A stretch of DNA of 64,000 bases from an uncultured Granulosicoccaceae bacterium. GTDB taxonomy: Bacteria > Pseudomonadota > Gammaproteobacteria > Granulosicoccales > Granulosicoccaceae. The DNA is taken from assembly GCA_937998875.1 (NCBI GenBank), contig CALLBO010000066.1:1-64000 (forward strand), written 5' to 3'. The position numbers were made by a program, and so were the translations under genes. The notes under the pieces are model-generated. The model worked only from the letters and a program-made list of their open reading frames with translations. It ran no database searches and was not told the origin of the DNA. Below are positions 1 through 7,631 of the stretch, one piece after another. The stretch's first letter is position 1. Each line of letters opens with the position of its first letter.

Positions 1-1
1 C

Positions 2-8
2 GTTATAC
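2..8 (+). other. attC 3' end (R' box) of the preceding cassette
   Basis: The heptamer GTTATAC fits the integron R' consensus GTTRRRY. It is the exact reverse complement of the R'' box at 388-394, so it marks the left edge of the first cassette. The rest of that attC, and any integrase gene, lies outside the window. Confidence 0.75.
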
Positions 9-36
9 CTAAAAAACGCATTAGGCGATCTGAGAA

Positions 37-393
37 ATGAAAATTGAATTCAAAGCACAGTCAGTTGAATATCTGGACGCTATAGATGGTGAAATAGTGC
101 AGGTGCATTTTATAGAAAATGATACTGACGATGTGTTCAACCCAGAATATTGTAGCGTTAGTATTTCAATAAACCATGAATTTCCACCAGCACATCTAAC
201 CGCTCAATATGATGATGCAAAAGGGGAACGGGGGGATGAAAAAATTGAAGAATACAATTTAAAAGATACAAAAATTGATTTATGGCTACGCAATAGTATA
301 AATATTATTATAGAGTGCAATATGGACAAGGATACTTTTGAAAAACTATCCGCGTTGTTGGTAAGTCAAGTTGGTGAACCTAAAATGGTATAA
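37..393 (+). CDS. Integron cassette protein of unknown function
   Basis: I do not recognise this 118-residue protein. It is acidic, has no signal peptide or membrane segment, and looks like a small soluble cytoplasmic protein. It fills the first cassette completely: the reading frame starts 28 bases after the R' box and its stop codon TAA lies inside the R'' box of the next attC, a packing typical of integron cassettes. There is no obvious promoter, so transcription probably comes from upstream of the window. The base composition is AT-rich compared with the genes to the right, which fits a mobile cassette. Confidence 0.75.
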   Translation: MKIEFKAQSVEYLDAIDGEIVQVHFIENDTDDVFNPEYCSVSISINHEFPPAHLTAQYDDAKGERGDEKIEEYNLKDTKIDLWLRNSINIIIECNMDKDTFEKLSALLVSQVGEPKMV

Positions 394-504
394 CAAGTCC
401 ATGCACGCCGACAATTTACGCGGTGTCAAAATTGCGATGTCGCTGCGCTCCATTTTAACGCAATTGCGCCACCGCATAAATTGGGGGTGATGGGGGCGTT
501 ATAC
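388..504 (+). other. attC recombination site 1
   Basis: R'' GTATAAC (388-394) and R' GTTATAC (498-504) are exact reverse complements. The 117-base imperfect palindrome between them shares blocks such as CGACAATTTA and GTCGCTGCGCTCCA with the sites at 2174 and 3802. Recombination would occur between G and TT of the R' box. Confidence 0.88.
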
Positions 505-511
505 TTAAACG

Positions 512-1264
512 ATGACTAAAAGAGCCTACACTCCAAAAGAAGTTGAGACTATGGTGCTTACAGGAAGTGCCAGACGATGTGCGCTCTGTTTTGGTCTAAA
601 TCGCGATTTCTCTGAGAAGAAAGGACAGATAGCGCATCTCGACAAAGATAGAAACAATAGTTCTCTCGAGAATCTTGTTTGGCTTTGCCTTGAGTGCCAC
701 GATAGATACGATTCTAGAACTAGCCAAAGCAAAGGAATAACGAAAGGGGAAGTTAAAGTATATCGGGACAAGCTTTGTGCAGCTATTGAAGATATAACTG
801 AGAATGTATTGAGACCGAAAATTGCGGCATCAGGCGATAAAGAAAAATCTCAGCTGAGCGCAGATCGGATTGCAAAGGCGGAAGAGTTATATTCTAGTGT
901 ACAGAATTGGTCTGCCACTGTTTCTGCGATTTTTAGGCATCTACATTTGCTGGTTGAAGACTTAGTTACATTCAATGATCACATGGATGCGATTATTTCA
1001 TTGGGTAATAATAATCCAGGCGAATTCGCTCGGCTGTCTATGATGCTAGATATGCATTTTCCTGAGTTAAAACTGGATTTTGCGAAAGCCCAGATAGCCG
1101 CTTGCAGATCGTCTCAAATCGTTGATGAAATTCGGAAGGAATGGGAGTCAGACTATTATGATGGATATCAATACAAGTCTGATGTACGAAAAGCTGAAAC
1201 AAGATTCCATAACTCCTGTCAACTATTTCTCCAAAAAATTGCTGAGATGGTCAGAAATGCATAA
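512..1264 (+). CDS. HNH-type nuclease-like cassette protein
   Basis: This 250-residue protein has an N-terminal zinc-finger nuclease pattern: CALC at about residue 23, QIAHLD at about 39, ENLVWLC at about 53 and CLECHDRYD at about 59. That matches the order of an HNH fold, with two CxxC pairs and the H, N and H positions. Residues 110-250 are helical and not recognised; a PEL motif inside them resembles helical tails of other cassette proteins. HNH proteins usually cut DNA and often serve in phage defence, but this role is inferred only. The gene is a complete single cassette. Its start is 8 bases after the R' box with no clear ribosome binding site, and its stop overlaps the following attC. 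Confidence 0.7.
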   Translation: MTKRAYTPKEVETMVLTGSARRCALCFGLNRDFSEKKGQIAHLDKDRNNSSLENLVWLCLECHDRYDSRTSQSKGITKGEVKVYRDKLCAAIEDITENVLRPKIAASGDKEKSQLSADRIAKAEELYSSVQNWSATVSAIFRHLHLLVEDLVTFNDHMDAIISLGNNNPGEFARLSMMLDMHFPELKLDFAKAQIAACRSSQIVDEIRKEWESDYYDGYQYKSDVRKAETRFHNSCQLFLQKIAEMVRNA

Positions 1265-1354
1265 CAAGCGCTTGCATGCGAAACTTGACCGCTTCCTCCC
1301 TGCGCTACCGCTCCGGTCAGTCGCCGTCAAGTTCGCATTACGCAGGCGTTATGC
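1259..1354 (+). other. attC recombination site 2
   Basis: R'' GCATAAC (1259-1265) and R' GTTATGC (1348-1354) are exact complements. The inner arms GCGAACTT-type and AAGTTCGC pair (around 1278 and 1328), giving a 96-base site, shorter than its neighbours. Confidence 0.88.
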
Positions 1355-1390
1355 AGTAACACATCGCCAAGCAATAGCTTGAGGAAATAA

Positions 1391-2167
1391 ATGAGTGTGC
1401 ATATGGATCAGAGCAATGTGGCGACCTTTCAGCCGTTGAAAAGTATATTGGGCGTTGTAGGAATTATCACCACTGCTTTTACAATTTTCTCGAATCTTAA
1501 AGGAGTAATTGAATTCTCGAATTTTGTTCGTCGTCTAACTGACCAATGGCAGGAAATGATAGCGAATGTTGTTAATTTTCTTTTGAATTATATTGATATT
1601 GAGCTTGACGTAACGGATGCAGTATTGTTGTTCGCTATCCTATCGTGTTCTATCGTAGCGCTATCTGCTCAATCATTCGAAAAAACAGAATGGAGCAAAG
1701 TGTTTCGAATTTCTGGCTGGTTTATGGCAGCAGTATTCAGTGCTTTGTACTTTACGTTTGTTGTTGCCGCTGGAAAAACAGCAGATCCAAGAATGGAAGA
1801 TCAAGCGCATCAATATTTCTTGGTGAGCTTTTTCCTCAGCTTGTTATTTGCGGTGCCAGTCTTTTTACAAAAAGAGGCTGTCCGGAATAAAGTTCTAACA
1901 ACAATCGGCATACTATGTATTTTGAGCGCGCTAATATTATATATCGTTCTCTATGTGGTATTGGAAAACCAAGGTGAGGGAGTGTTTTTTGAGGGTATTA
2001 GTTACGGTATTGCTGCCTTTACTGCATTGATAGTTGTGTTTGTATATTATGTTTCAAGTCCGGTTGTCGTGTCGTCCCGCTCCATGTCTATAGGCTTCCT
2101 TATTCTTGCGCTTCTCGGAATAAACTACTTCTCGAGAATCGTTGAACAGACTGGTGTCAACTTATAG
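1391..2167 (+). CDS. Multi-pass membrane cassette protein
   Basis: This 258-residue protein is not recognised. It shows about six hydrophobic segments: near residues 20-35, 75-95, 110-128, 142-160, 170-190 and 200-250 (probably two in the last stretch). It should lie in the inner membrane. A GAGGAA ribosome binding site lies seven bases before the ATG, so the cassette carries its own translation signal. It occupies one cassette between the attC sites at 1259 and 2174. The AT-rich composition suggests recent acquisition. No catalytic motif is visible. Confidence 0.75.
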   Translation: MSVHMDQSNVATFQPLKSILGVVGIITTAFTIFSNLKGVIEFSNFVRRLTDQWQEMIANVVNFLLNYIDIELDVTDAVLLFAILSCSIVALSAQSFEKTEWSKVFRISGWFMAAVFSALYFTFVVAAGKTADPRMEDQAHQYFLVSFFLSLLFAVPVFLQKEAVRNKVLTTIGILCILSALILYIVLYVVLENQGEGVFFEGISYGIAAFTALIVVFVYYVSSPVVVSSRSMSIGFLILALLGINYFSRIVEQTGVNL

Positions 2168-2173
2168 AAATGT

Positions 2174-2290
2174 GCATAACAAGCAGCTGCAATCGACAAT
2201 TTATAAGCTGCCCATTTTGCGGTGTCGCTGTCGCTCCACTTTACCGCAAAACGTTCAGCTTATAAATTGCGATTGAGCTGGGCGTTAGGC
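2174..2290 (+). other. attC recombination site 3
   Basis: R'' GCATAAC (2174-2180) and R' GTTAGGC (2284-2290) bound a palindrome with long arms: CGACAATTTATAAGCTG pairs with the AGCTTATAAATTGCG stretch near 2259. R'' matches the start of its own cassette (TTATGC at 1349), as expected for a circularised cassette. Confidence 0.9.
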
Positions 2291-2362
2291 GTCTCTGCTG
2301 CTACTCATGTAAAATTAAATGAGTGTTTTCTTTTCTTAGTCGAGCGTTCATGGAGTTTCACA

Positions 2363-2992
2363 TTGCCAAAGATCAAGTACAGGCTAGTTCTACCGATAAT
2401 ACCCGAGCCAAAGCCTGGCACCGCTTCAGTTATATCGCCCAGCGGATTTGATGGCCCTGTTTTTATGGGCTCCGGAGACACCGACCTACTTTGCGGTTCG
2501 TGCTCGACTGTTATAGCCCATGGAATGGTTGCTGGGCAAATGCAGGATTTGGTTGTTAAGTGCAAAGAATGTTCTGCCTATTGCGCAATACTTGATATTC
2601 CAAAACTTGAGAGTTTTGTACTAAAGCTGAATAAGGCGGGAATTCCAACTGAAAAAGTTCCAGTTTTCCAATCTTTGATACGAAGTGCGATAGAGAATGA
2701 TACTTCCTCCGAAGAGCTGGCCGTACAAATTGTTAAAGAGATACCGCAACTGGATTGGATTGAGGACTATTTAGTTCCTTCAAATGCTGGTGACGTTTAT
2801 GCATTTCTTGCGTTTGTTCTTGCGCTATTAACTTGGTATCAAGGGCGCGATAAGAAACCAGAAAAAGTAGTTATAAAAAACTATTTTAAAGGAACTAATG
2901 CGTCCTCCAAGGTTAAAAGAAACGATAAGTGTCCGTGTGGTAGCGGGAGAAAATATAGAAAATGCCATGGTAGTAAGAAATCTCGCAATTGA
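2363..2992 (+). CDS. Zinc-ribbon and SEC-C motif cassette protein
   Basis: The frame stays open back to 2222, but that stretch is attC. A TTG at 2363 with GGAG seven bases upstream is the best start, giving 209 residues. Two CxxC pairs (CGSC near residue 46, CKEC near 70) suggest a zinc ribbon. The last 25 residues carry a SEC-C motif (CPCGSGRKYRKCHG), known from SecA tails and many cytoplasmic proteins, where it binds zinc. A hydrophobic stretch around residues 140-155 may be a membrane segment or a buried helix. The central part is unknown. Single-gene cassette; R'' at 3023 is the exact complement of this cassette's TTAGGC start. Confidence 0.7.
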   Translation: MPKIKYRLVLPIIPEPKPGTASVISPSGFDGPVFMGSGDTDLLCGSCSTVIAHGMVAGQMQDLVVKCKECSAYCAILDIPKLESFVLKLNKAGIPTEKVPVFQSLIRSAIENDTSSEELAVQIVKEIPQLDWIEDYLVPSNAGDVYAFLAFVLALLTWYQGRDKKPEKVVIKNYFKGTNASSKVKRNDKCPCGSGRKYRKCHGSKKSRN

Positions 2993-3022
2993 ATGTGTAT
3001 AGCTCAACCTAAATGGATCGAC

Positions 3023-3122
3023 GCCTAACGGAGCCATGCTGCAATCACTGGACCCAGCCACTCAACCTGACTTCGCCAGAACGAGTGCCAGCTTCAAGTG
3101 CTCCTGATGGCGGATGTCAGAC
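3023..3122 (+). other. attC recombination site 4 (variant family)
   Basis: R'' GCCTAAC (3023-3029) is clear. R' is degenerate, GTCAGAC (3116-3122), found by aligning this site with those at 4640 and 5528: in all three the R' box lies 28 bases after a CCAGC/TCGGT block. Together these sites form a second attC family in the array. Confidence 0.7.
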
Positions 3123-3156
3123 CAGATAGATAGTAATCGACTTACAAGGAGGGATT

Positions 3157-3801
3157 GTGTCAGAGAAAGCGGAAATTATTGCAAATCATTACCAACAGAC
3201 GTTTGATTTAACCTACAAAATATGGGCATTAAGAAATAGATCATTCATTTTATTGCTTGTTGTTATAGCAATAGCAACTGTGTTGACTTATAGGCCTTCT
3301 GATACACAGCCTTTGTTGGTTGCGTGGGTGGCAAAATTATTGGATATTGGTACACCCGCAGAAAAGGAGAAGCTCGCTCAAGGATTTCCGTATGCGTTAC
3401 TGCAAAGTCTGTTTTTAAGCGTGGTATTTTTTCTTGTTTTCAATCTATATCACAGAACACAATTTATATTACGGAGCTATGCATATCTGGGGGCAATAGA
3501 GTCAGAAATTCGCACTGAGTTAGATATAAGTGATTCTCAGGTGGCATTCACACGCGAAAGTAATTTCTATTGGACCAGGCGTCCATTTCTAATGGGATCA
3601 GTAAAGTTCGTTTATGTACTCCTCCTCGGCGGGTTGCTGGGTGCATTTCTGCTGGGAAGAATATGGAGTGACTTTACAGCTATGAGCTATTTGTTGGTAT
3701 TCGTAGATCTCGCAATTGCGATTCCTATCATCCTATATTTCTTTGGATATGCGAATTGTACGTTGAGATTTGACTCTGCTGATGTATTAGGAGAAGAATA
3801 G
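3157..3801 (+). CDS. Four-helix membrane cassette protein
   Basis: This 214-residue protein starts at GTG 3157, behind a strong AAGGAGGG ribosome binding site. Four hydrophobic segments are seen near residues 29-46, 85-103, 152-172 and 178-196, with a soluble loop of about 45 residues after the second. It is not recognised. It is probably an inner-membrane protein and fills one cassette. The second membrane-protein cassette in the array (with the one at 1391) hints that membrane-acting functions are enriched here, though their job cannot be read from sequence. Confidence 0.75.
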   Translation: MSEKAEIIANHYQQTFDLTYKIWALRNRSFILLLVVIAIATVLTYRPSDTQPLLVAWVAKLLDIGTPAEKEKLAQGFPYALLQSLFLSVVFFLVFNLYHRTQFILRSYAYLGAIESEIRTELDISDSQVAFTRESNFYWTRRPFLMGSVKFVYVLLLGGLLGAFLLGRIWSDFTAMSYLLVFVDLAIAIPIILYFFGYANCTLRFDSADVLGEE

Positions 3802-3918
3802 GCCTAACAAAAAGTTGCACTCGACAAATTCCGCGCCACCCAAATTGTCATGCTCGCTAGCTTGCATTGTATGGCAATTAGGACAACGCGTGAATTGCGA
3901 TTGAGCTGGGCATAAGCC
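3802..3918 (+). other. attC recombination site 5
   Basis: R'' GCCTAAC (3802-3808) is intact. R' has drifted to ATAAGCC (3912-3918) but still nearly complements R'' GGCTAAC of the next cassette (4640). The 3' half GAATTGCGATTGAGCTGGGC is shared almost exactly with attC site 3. Confidence 0.82.
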
Positions 3919-3970
3919 AAACCGTTCAACTGCAATATAAAGCCAAGCTTTGGTCTAAAAATTGTATATA

Positions 3971-4006
3971 TTGACATGTGTGAAGCATTGTGTGAGTATT
4001 TACACA
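3971..4006 (+). promoter_or_regulatory. Candidate promoter and operator of the vapBC cassette
   Basis: A TTGACA hexamer lies at 3971-3976. TGTGTGA occurs twice, 12 bases apart (3977 and 3989), and an ACACA arm (4002-4006) faces the second copy. Toxin-antitoxin pairs usually repress themselves through such palindromes. The repeat is seen; its function is inferred. Confidence 0.35.
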
Positions 4007-4203
4007 TGGCAACTAATTTATCAATCGACCCAGATCTGCTGGATAAAGCGCTTGAAGTAAGTGGTGAAAAAACCAAGAAAGCAGCTGTAACCCAAGCGCT
4101 TGTCGAATTTATAGCAAAGCGTGAACGCTCACGAGTTAAAGAGCTTTTTGGTCAGCTCGAGTGGGATAGCGAGTACGACTATAAGCAAGATCGCTCTAGA
4201 TAA
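4006..4203 (+). CDS. vapB: VapB-family antitoxin
   Basis: The 65-residue protein starts MATNLSIDPDLLDKA. This is the ribbon-helix-helix start of VapB antitoxins (a short strand, then helices), followed by an acidic toxin-binding tail with EWDSEYDY. I prefer ATG 4006 over an in-frame ATG at 3976 because the family begins this way. Its role is to neutralise the downstream PIN ribonuclease and repress the operon. Its stop codon shares one base with the vapC start (TAATG), the coupled order antitoxin-toxin. It carries its own promoter region, as expected for a cassette that must be expressed at any array position. Confidence 0.87.
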   Translation: MATNLSIDPDLLDKALEVSGEKTKKAAVTQALVEFIAKRERSRVKELFGQLEWDSEYDYKQDRSR

Positions 4204-4604
4204 TGAGTGTATTGGTCGATACCAGCGTTTGGTCCCTCGCGTTACGTCGTGATGGGCCAAAAATCAGCGCCCCAGTTAAACTGCTGATGAAGTTAATCGA
4301 CGATGATTCAGAAATATACGTAACCGGATTTATTTTGCAGGAGTTGTTGCAAGGATTTGTTGGTGCAAAAGCCCAAGATGCAATAGTTAGCCGATTTAGT
4401 GCATTGCCGATGCTTGTACCCGAAACTGCTGACTACATTAGCGCTGCAGCGCTGCGTAATAAATGTAGGCGGAAAGGTGTGCAGATCGGGACAATCGATG
4501 CGCTTATAGCTCAGTTGGCATTACGATATAAGTTATCTTTGCTGACAACAGATAAAGATTTTAAGCAAATGCAGAAAATAATGAAGCTTAAGATCGCCAA
4601 GTAG
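4203..4604 (+). CDS. vapC: VapC-family PIN-domain toxin
   Basis: A 133-residue PIN ribonuclease. The first acidic residue is in LVDTSVW (about residue 5), the second in LQELLQG (about 47), and the third and fourth are in IGTIDALIAQLA (about 100) and TTDKDF (about 118). All four metal-binding acidic positions are present, so the toxin looks active. VapC enzymes cut tRNA or rRNA and stop translation. The start overlaps the antitoxin stop by one base. Toxin-antitoxin cassettes are thought to stabilise large cassette arrays against deletion. Confidence 0.9.
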   Translation: MSVLVDTSVWSLALRRDGPKISAPVKLLMKLIDDDSEIYVTGFILQELLQGFVGAKAQDAIVSRFSALPMLVPETADYISAAALRNKCRRKGVQIGTIDALIAQLALRYKLSLLTTDKDFKQMQKIMKLKIAK

Positions 4605-4639
4605 TCGAGTAGATCAATATCAAGCCACTTGCGACGCAT

Positions 4640-4741
4640 GGCTAACTGGTCGTTCGAGTAAGCACTTGCATCAGCCACAGAACGAGGTGTCCCGCCACAA
4701 CCCGCGTCGGTTTCAAGTGTTCCTCAACTTAAATAATAGGT
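4640..4741 (+). other. attC recombination site 6 (variant family)
   Basis: R'' GGCTAAC (4640-4646) is clear. R' is degenerate, AATAGGT (4735-4741), placed by alignment with the sites at 3023 and 5528. The block TTTCAAGTG...TCCT is shared with site 4, and CCACAACCCGCG with site 7. Confidence 0.65.
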
Positions 4742-4796
4742 CTCAGCTCTGTTGGCCTACTATGTAGTGCTAATTCACCTTTTTCGCAGATAAAAT

Positions 4797-5501
4797 ATGA
4801 TGAGTAATAATACGCTAACTCTTTTAATTTCTGACAAATCAGATTTGGAGAGGGATGCGGTGGCAGACGTGTGGGAAAAGAGCTATGGCGCAGTGCTTCG
4901 ACTTGCTCGATTTTGGGAGCCGCCCAAACTAGATTCAGCATCGGTTAGGATATATGGTGCTGAAACTTTCTCGCTAGTGCTTGCACAAATTCTAGATTTA
5001 AACTTAATTACACCGAGTGATGATCTTATACTGTCTGTTCCGGATAACTATTTAAAGAGAAAGCTTAAGAAAATTTCGTTAGCATCTGCTGGAAAGCTGA
5101 CATATCCAGTATTTGTTAAATCTTTAATACCTAAGCAATTTGAAGCTCGTATTTATGAATCGACATCGGATCTTGCAGATGTATGCACAGGGCTCGATGA
5201 GAACTCCGAGTTGCTGGTGTCAGAAATAGTATCGTTTTTGGGAGAGGCGCGATTCTTTGTTCTCGACAGTACAATTGCCAGTTGTGCTCTTTATGAAGGT
5301 GTTGGAAATTTAGAATCTGCAAAAACGTTTGTGGAATCACTTCTAAAAAATATGGATTTACCAGTCACATTTGTTGTGGATGTTGGGTTTATCTCTGACG
5401 AAGAATGTTGTGTTGTTGAGTTTAATGCCTCGTGGGGTGCTGGGCTAAATGGTTGCGACCCACGCGGCGTAGCGGATTGTATCGCGAAGTCAGTTTGCTG
5501 A
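4797..5501 (+). CDS. ATP-grasp domain cassette protein
   Basis: The 234-residue protein has the C-terminal signature of short ATP-grasp proteins of the DUF4343 kind: VDVGFI near residue 197 and VVEFNASWGAGLNGC near residue 209, where the E and N would bind the metal and phosphate. KLTYPVFVKSL near residue 100 fits the ATP-binding lysine strand. The family joins a carboxylate to an amine or thiol using ATP; the substrate here is unknown. Two adjacent ATGs (4797, 4800) can start it. It is a complete single-gene cassette, cytoplasmic, with no signal peptide. Confidence 0.72.
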   Translation: MMSNNTLTLLISDKSDLERDAVADVWEKSYGAVLRLARFWEPPKLDSASVRIYGAETFSLVLAQILDLNLITPSDDLILSVPDNYLKRKLKKISLASAGKLTYPVFVKSLIPKQFEARIYESTSDLADVCTGLDENSELLVSEIVSFLGEARFFVLDSTIASCALYEGVGNLESAKTFVESLLKNMDLPVTFVVDVGFISDEECCVVEFNASWGAGLNGCDPRGVADCIAKSVC

Positions 5502-5527
5502 TGTTAATTATTAGCAAAAGTCGCAAA

Positions 5528-5629
5528 ACCGAACGGTTCGATGCACTCGACGCTGGACCCTGTCACCGAACGTGGGCGTCGCCCACAACCCGCGCCAGCC
5601 TCCAGCGCAAGTTACCGTTGTTGTTAGGC
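5528..5629 (+). other. attC recombination site 7 (variant family)
   Basis: R' GTTAGGC (5623-5629) is perfect. R'' is ACCGAAC (5528-5534), aligned with GCCTAAC of site 4, after which both share CTGGACCC. Arms GCTGGACC and CCAGCCTCCAGC pair. Confidence 0.75.
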
Positions 5630-5824
5630 GTACTAACTAGCAATGCTATATGATTTGCAAAACTATTCGGCCCATCGCGGTCATAGGAAAGATTATGCAC
5701 CTCTCCTCGTTCGCAATTAAAATGTTACCCGGTAGGTTGTGGTAGTTGCTCTGGTCACAAATGCGTGCCTTTTATCGGGAGCTAAATTGGTAAACTGCCC
5801 CTTCATATTGCTGTTAGGTGAAAT
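5630..5824 (+). other. Cassette leader without a gene
   Basis: About 195 bases separate the attC R' box from the next start codon. A second GTTAGGT heptamer sits at 5813-5819, but no partner R'' was found. The sequence TGCTCTGGTCA recurs at 5753 and again near 6213, flanking the cassette gene. Confidence 0.3.
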
Positions 5825-6142
5825 ATGGCGTTGATTCTACGCGGTAAAACAAAGTGCCCGGTTTGTAGCGAAGTGCTTCGAGAGGAGGATGCTATTGTTA
5901 GCTTTCCTGCACTATTTTCGAAGAGCCACAAATATAGTTTCTGTTCTGATGCGGCTTTCCACGCTGGCTGTTTCAGCGAATGGGAACACAGTGATTCTGC
6001 TCTAAGTGTCTATCAGGAGTATTTGGAACTGCAAAAAGAAAGGCCAGCGATACCGCCAGGTATGGAATTGTCTGAATTTCAAAATACCATCCCCTATATA
6101 GAATTTGTGACAAGAATCGAACAATTATTAGGTAGATGCTAG
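5825..6142 (+). CDS. Small CxxC zinc-binding-like cassette protein
   Basis: The 105-residue protein begins with a likely zinc site: CPVC near residue 12, then C near 39 and H..GC near 45 (FCSDAAFHAGCF). The spacing recalls a small RING-like or treble-clef fold, but no family is recognised. An AGGTG ribosome binding site lies before the ATG at 5825. It lies downstream of attC site 7 and is the last clearly intact plus-strand cassette gene. No attC with both boxes follows it directly, so the boundary to the decayed part of the array is unclear. Confidence 0.65.
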   Translation: MALILRGKTKCPVCSEVLREEDAIVSFPALFSKSHKYSFCSDAAFHAGCFSEWEHSDSALSVYQEYLELQKERPAIPPGMELSEFQNTIPYIEFVTRIEQLLGRC

Positions 6143-6693
6143 TGTGATGTTTCTAACTACTTATGCGGTTGACTTGATGTTGAAAATTAATTTACAGCCA
6201 ATTGGCATGAGTGCTCTGGTCAACTAGATTACACTATGCCCCAAGAGTAACGATCTAACTAGTGCATCTTTAAGAAGTAGCATCACGCTCAATTTAATAT
6301 CACCTTGTCTCTTGAGTGCATCCATTTACATTGAAATATATTCAGTAGATTTCAAACTTTGTACTTGATACGTAAGCGTCACGCTCTCTCTCATGGAAAC
6401 CGATAGTGAGACCACCGGCAATCACTGGAACTGGAACAACCCGATCGGCGACCTGCTAGGTGAGGTGAATATTGTCGAGCGTGATAATCTGTTGATTAAA
6501 CATCGTAATGGCATCGTTGCTTCAAGCCAAGTCTGAACTAAGGTGCGCTCAAAGCCCTGAACGGATAATCAAGACTTTAAGCGCAAGCTAATTGATTTTC
6601 TAGCTCAGTAGCATCGTCTTTTTATTAATGCCATAGCGATCGCAGTTGAAGTAGAAATAAATCGCATCCCTGCTATTGCAACCTATTCAAACT
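6143..6693. other. Decayed cassette DNA, no confident gene
   Basis: About 550 bases with no convincing gene. A 47-codon frame (6393-6536, plus strand) reads METDSETTGNHWNWNNPIGD at its start but has no ribosome binding site and no family I know; it may be a gene fragment. No complete attC is seen. Confidence 0.4.
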
Positions 6694-7320
6694 CTACTGC
6701 ACCTTATCGAATCGTCTCGTCAAACTGAGCCTTCGTGGCCTTAGCTCAGGAGTTGAAGAATCGAAAGAACTACTGGTTGAGCCGGTTCGGAGTTCAATTG
6801 TTCCATCATCCAGGTTGTCCACTCTGTAAATTGAGTACTCCACTGGATCTGTTATACCAATTTGATCAAGAGGAATATTGTTAATATCGTCGGTAACCAA
6901 ACCGCTAGCTGCTACTACCGCTTGCAAAGTGGTTCCCTGCTCTGATAATACGTCCAGATAATCGGCACTGGCCGTTGCGGTACCCCGCATCCATGCAATA
7001 TCTATATTTTTAGCATTGCCATCTGCCAATTCAGTCTCTTCACCAGTGAGTGTATAGCTCGCAATTTGATTCCTGCTAACCGAAACACTGCCAGCACAAG
7101 TGGTATTACCGATATACTGAACCTGAGCTAAGAAAAACGAATCTCCCGCAATTGTGAGTTCTGATCTTGCGGAAACGTCGTCAGTGAAATCAGGACTACA
7201 AGTGGACACCCATTTCCCCTGTAAGTCCGGTGCCCCCGCAACTGGATCTGAGCCACTGGAACTGCATGCAGAAATCGCCAAAATACTAATAGAAAAGATA
7301 ACGAGTTTAATTTTTTTCAT
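6694..7320 (-). CDS. Lipoprotein of unknown function, reversed in the array
   Basis: Starting at the ATG whose complement is 7318-7320, the 208-residue product has a lipoprotein signal: MKKIK, a hydrophobic core, then LAISAC with the lipidated cysteine near residue 19. The mature part begins GKWVSTC, similar to small beta-barrel lipoproteins of the lipocalin-like or META kind, but no family is certain. The frame is open further upstream, but the signal peptide supports this start. It is the only intact minus-strand gene inside the array, and reversed cassettes are usually autonomous. It should lie in the envelope. Confidence 0.72.
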   Translation of the reverse strand: MKKIKLVIFSISILAISACSSSGSDPVAGAPDLQGKWVSTCSPDFTDDVSARSELTIAGDSFFLAQVQYIGNTTCAGSVSVSRNQIASYTLTGEETELADGNAKNIDIAWMRGTATASADYLDVLSEQGTTLQAVVAASGLVTDDINNIPLDQIGITDPVEYSIYRVDNLDDGTIELRTGSTSSSFDSSTPELRPRRLSLTRRFDKVQ

Positions 7321-7631
7321 GTTGTTCAACCGTGTTTTGGTTTGTCGGATACCCATACAATCGACTAGCACAGAATCTGCTCGTCCTGAGTAAAGTGTTT
7401 TATTGCTGGTACCTCCGTATGCGTGAAAACACATATCACACCTGTATAGCTTAACCAATTTAGTAGCTTCAGTCTTGTGCAGCTAATACATGCCTGCTTG
7501 GACTATTGTCTTATAACACAGGTGATTAATATAGTTTTTTGGAGTATCCGACGATGCAGTCAAAATCATTCAAGCTATTAAACTTCTAGATGATACTTGA
7601 ACAAGGTGAAATATTTACGTACGACGTACAT

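Noticed and set aside
2222-2362. N-terminal extension of the SEC-C cassette protein
   Set aside because: It lies inside attC site 3 and has no ribosome binding site; the TTG at 2363 has GGAG at proper distance.
3976-4005. Ten-residue extension of VapB
   Set aside because: It overlaps the likely promoter and operator repeats, and the family begins at the ATG 4006 sequence.
5813-5819. GTTAGGT as another attC R' box
   Set aside because: No R'' partner or palindrome precedes it at the expected distance.
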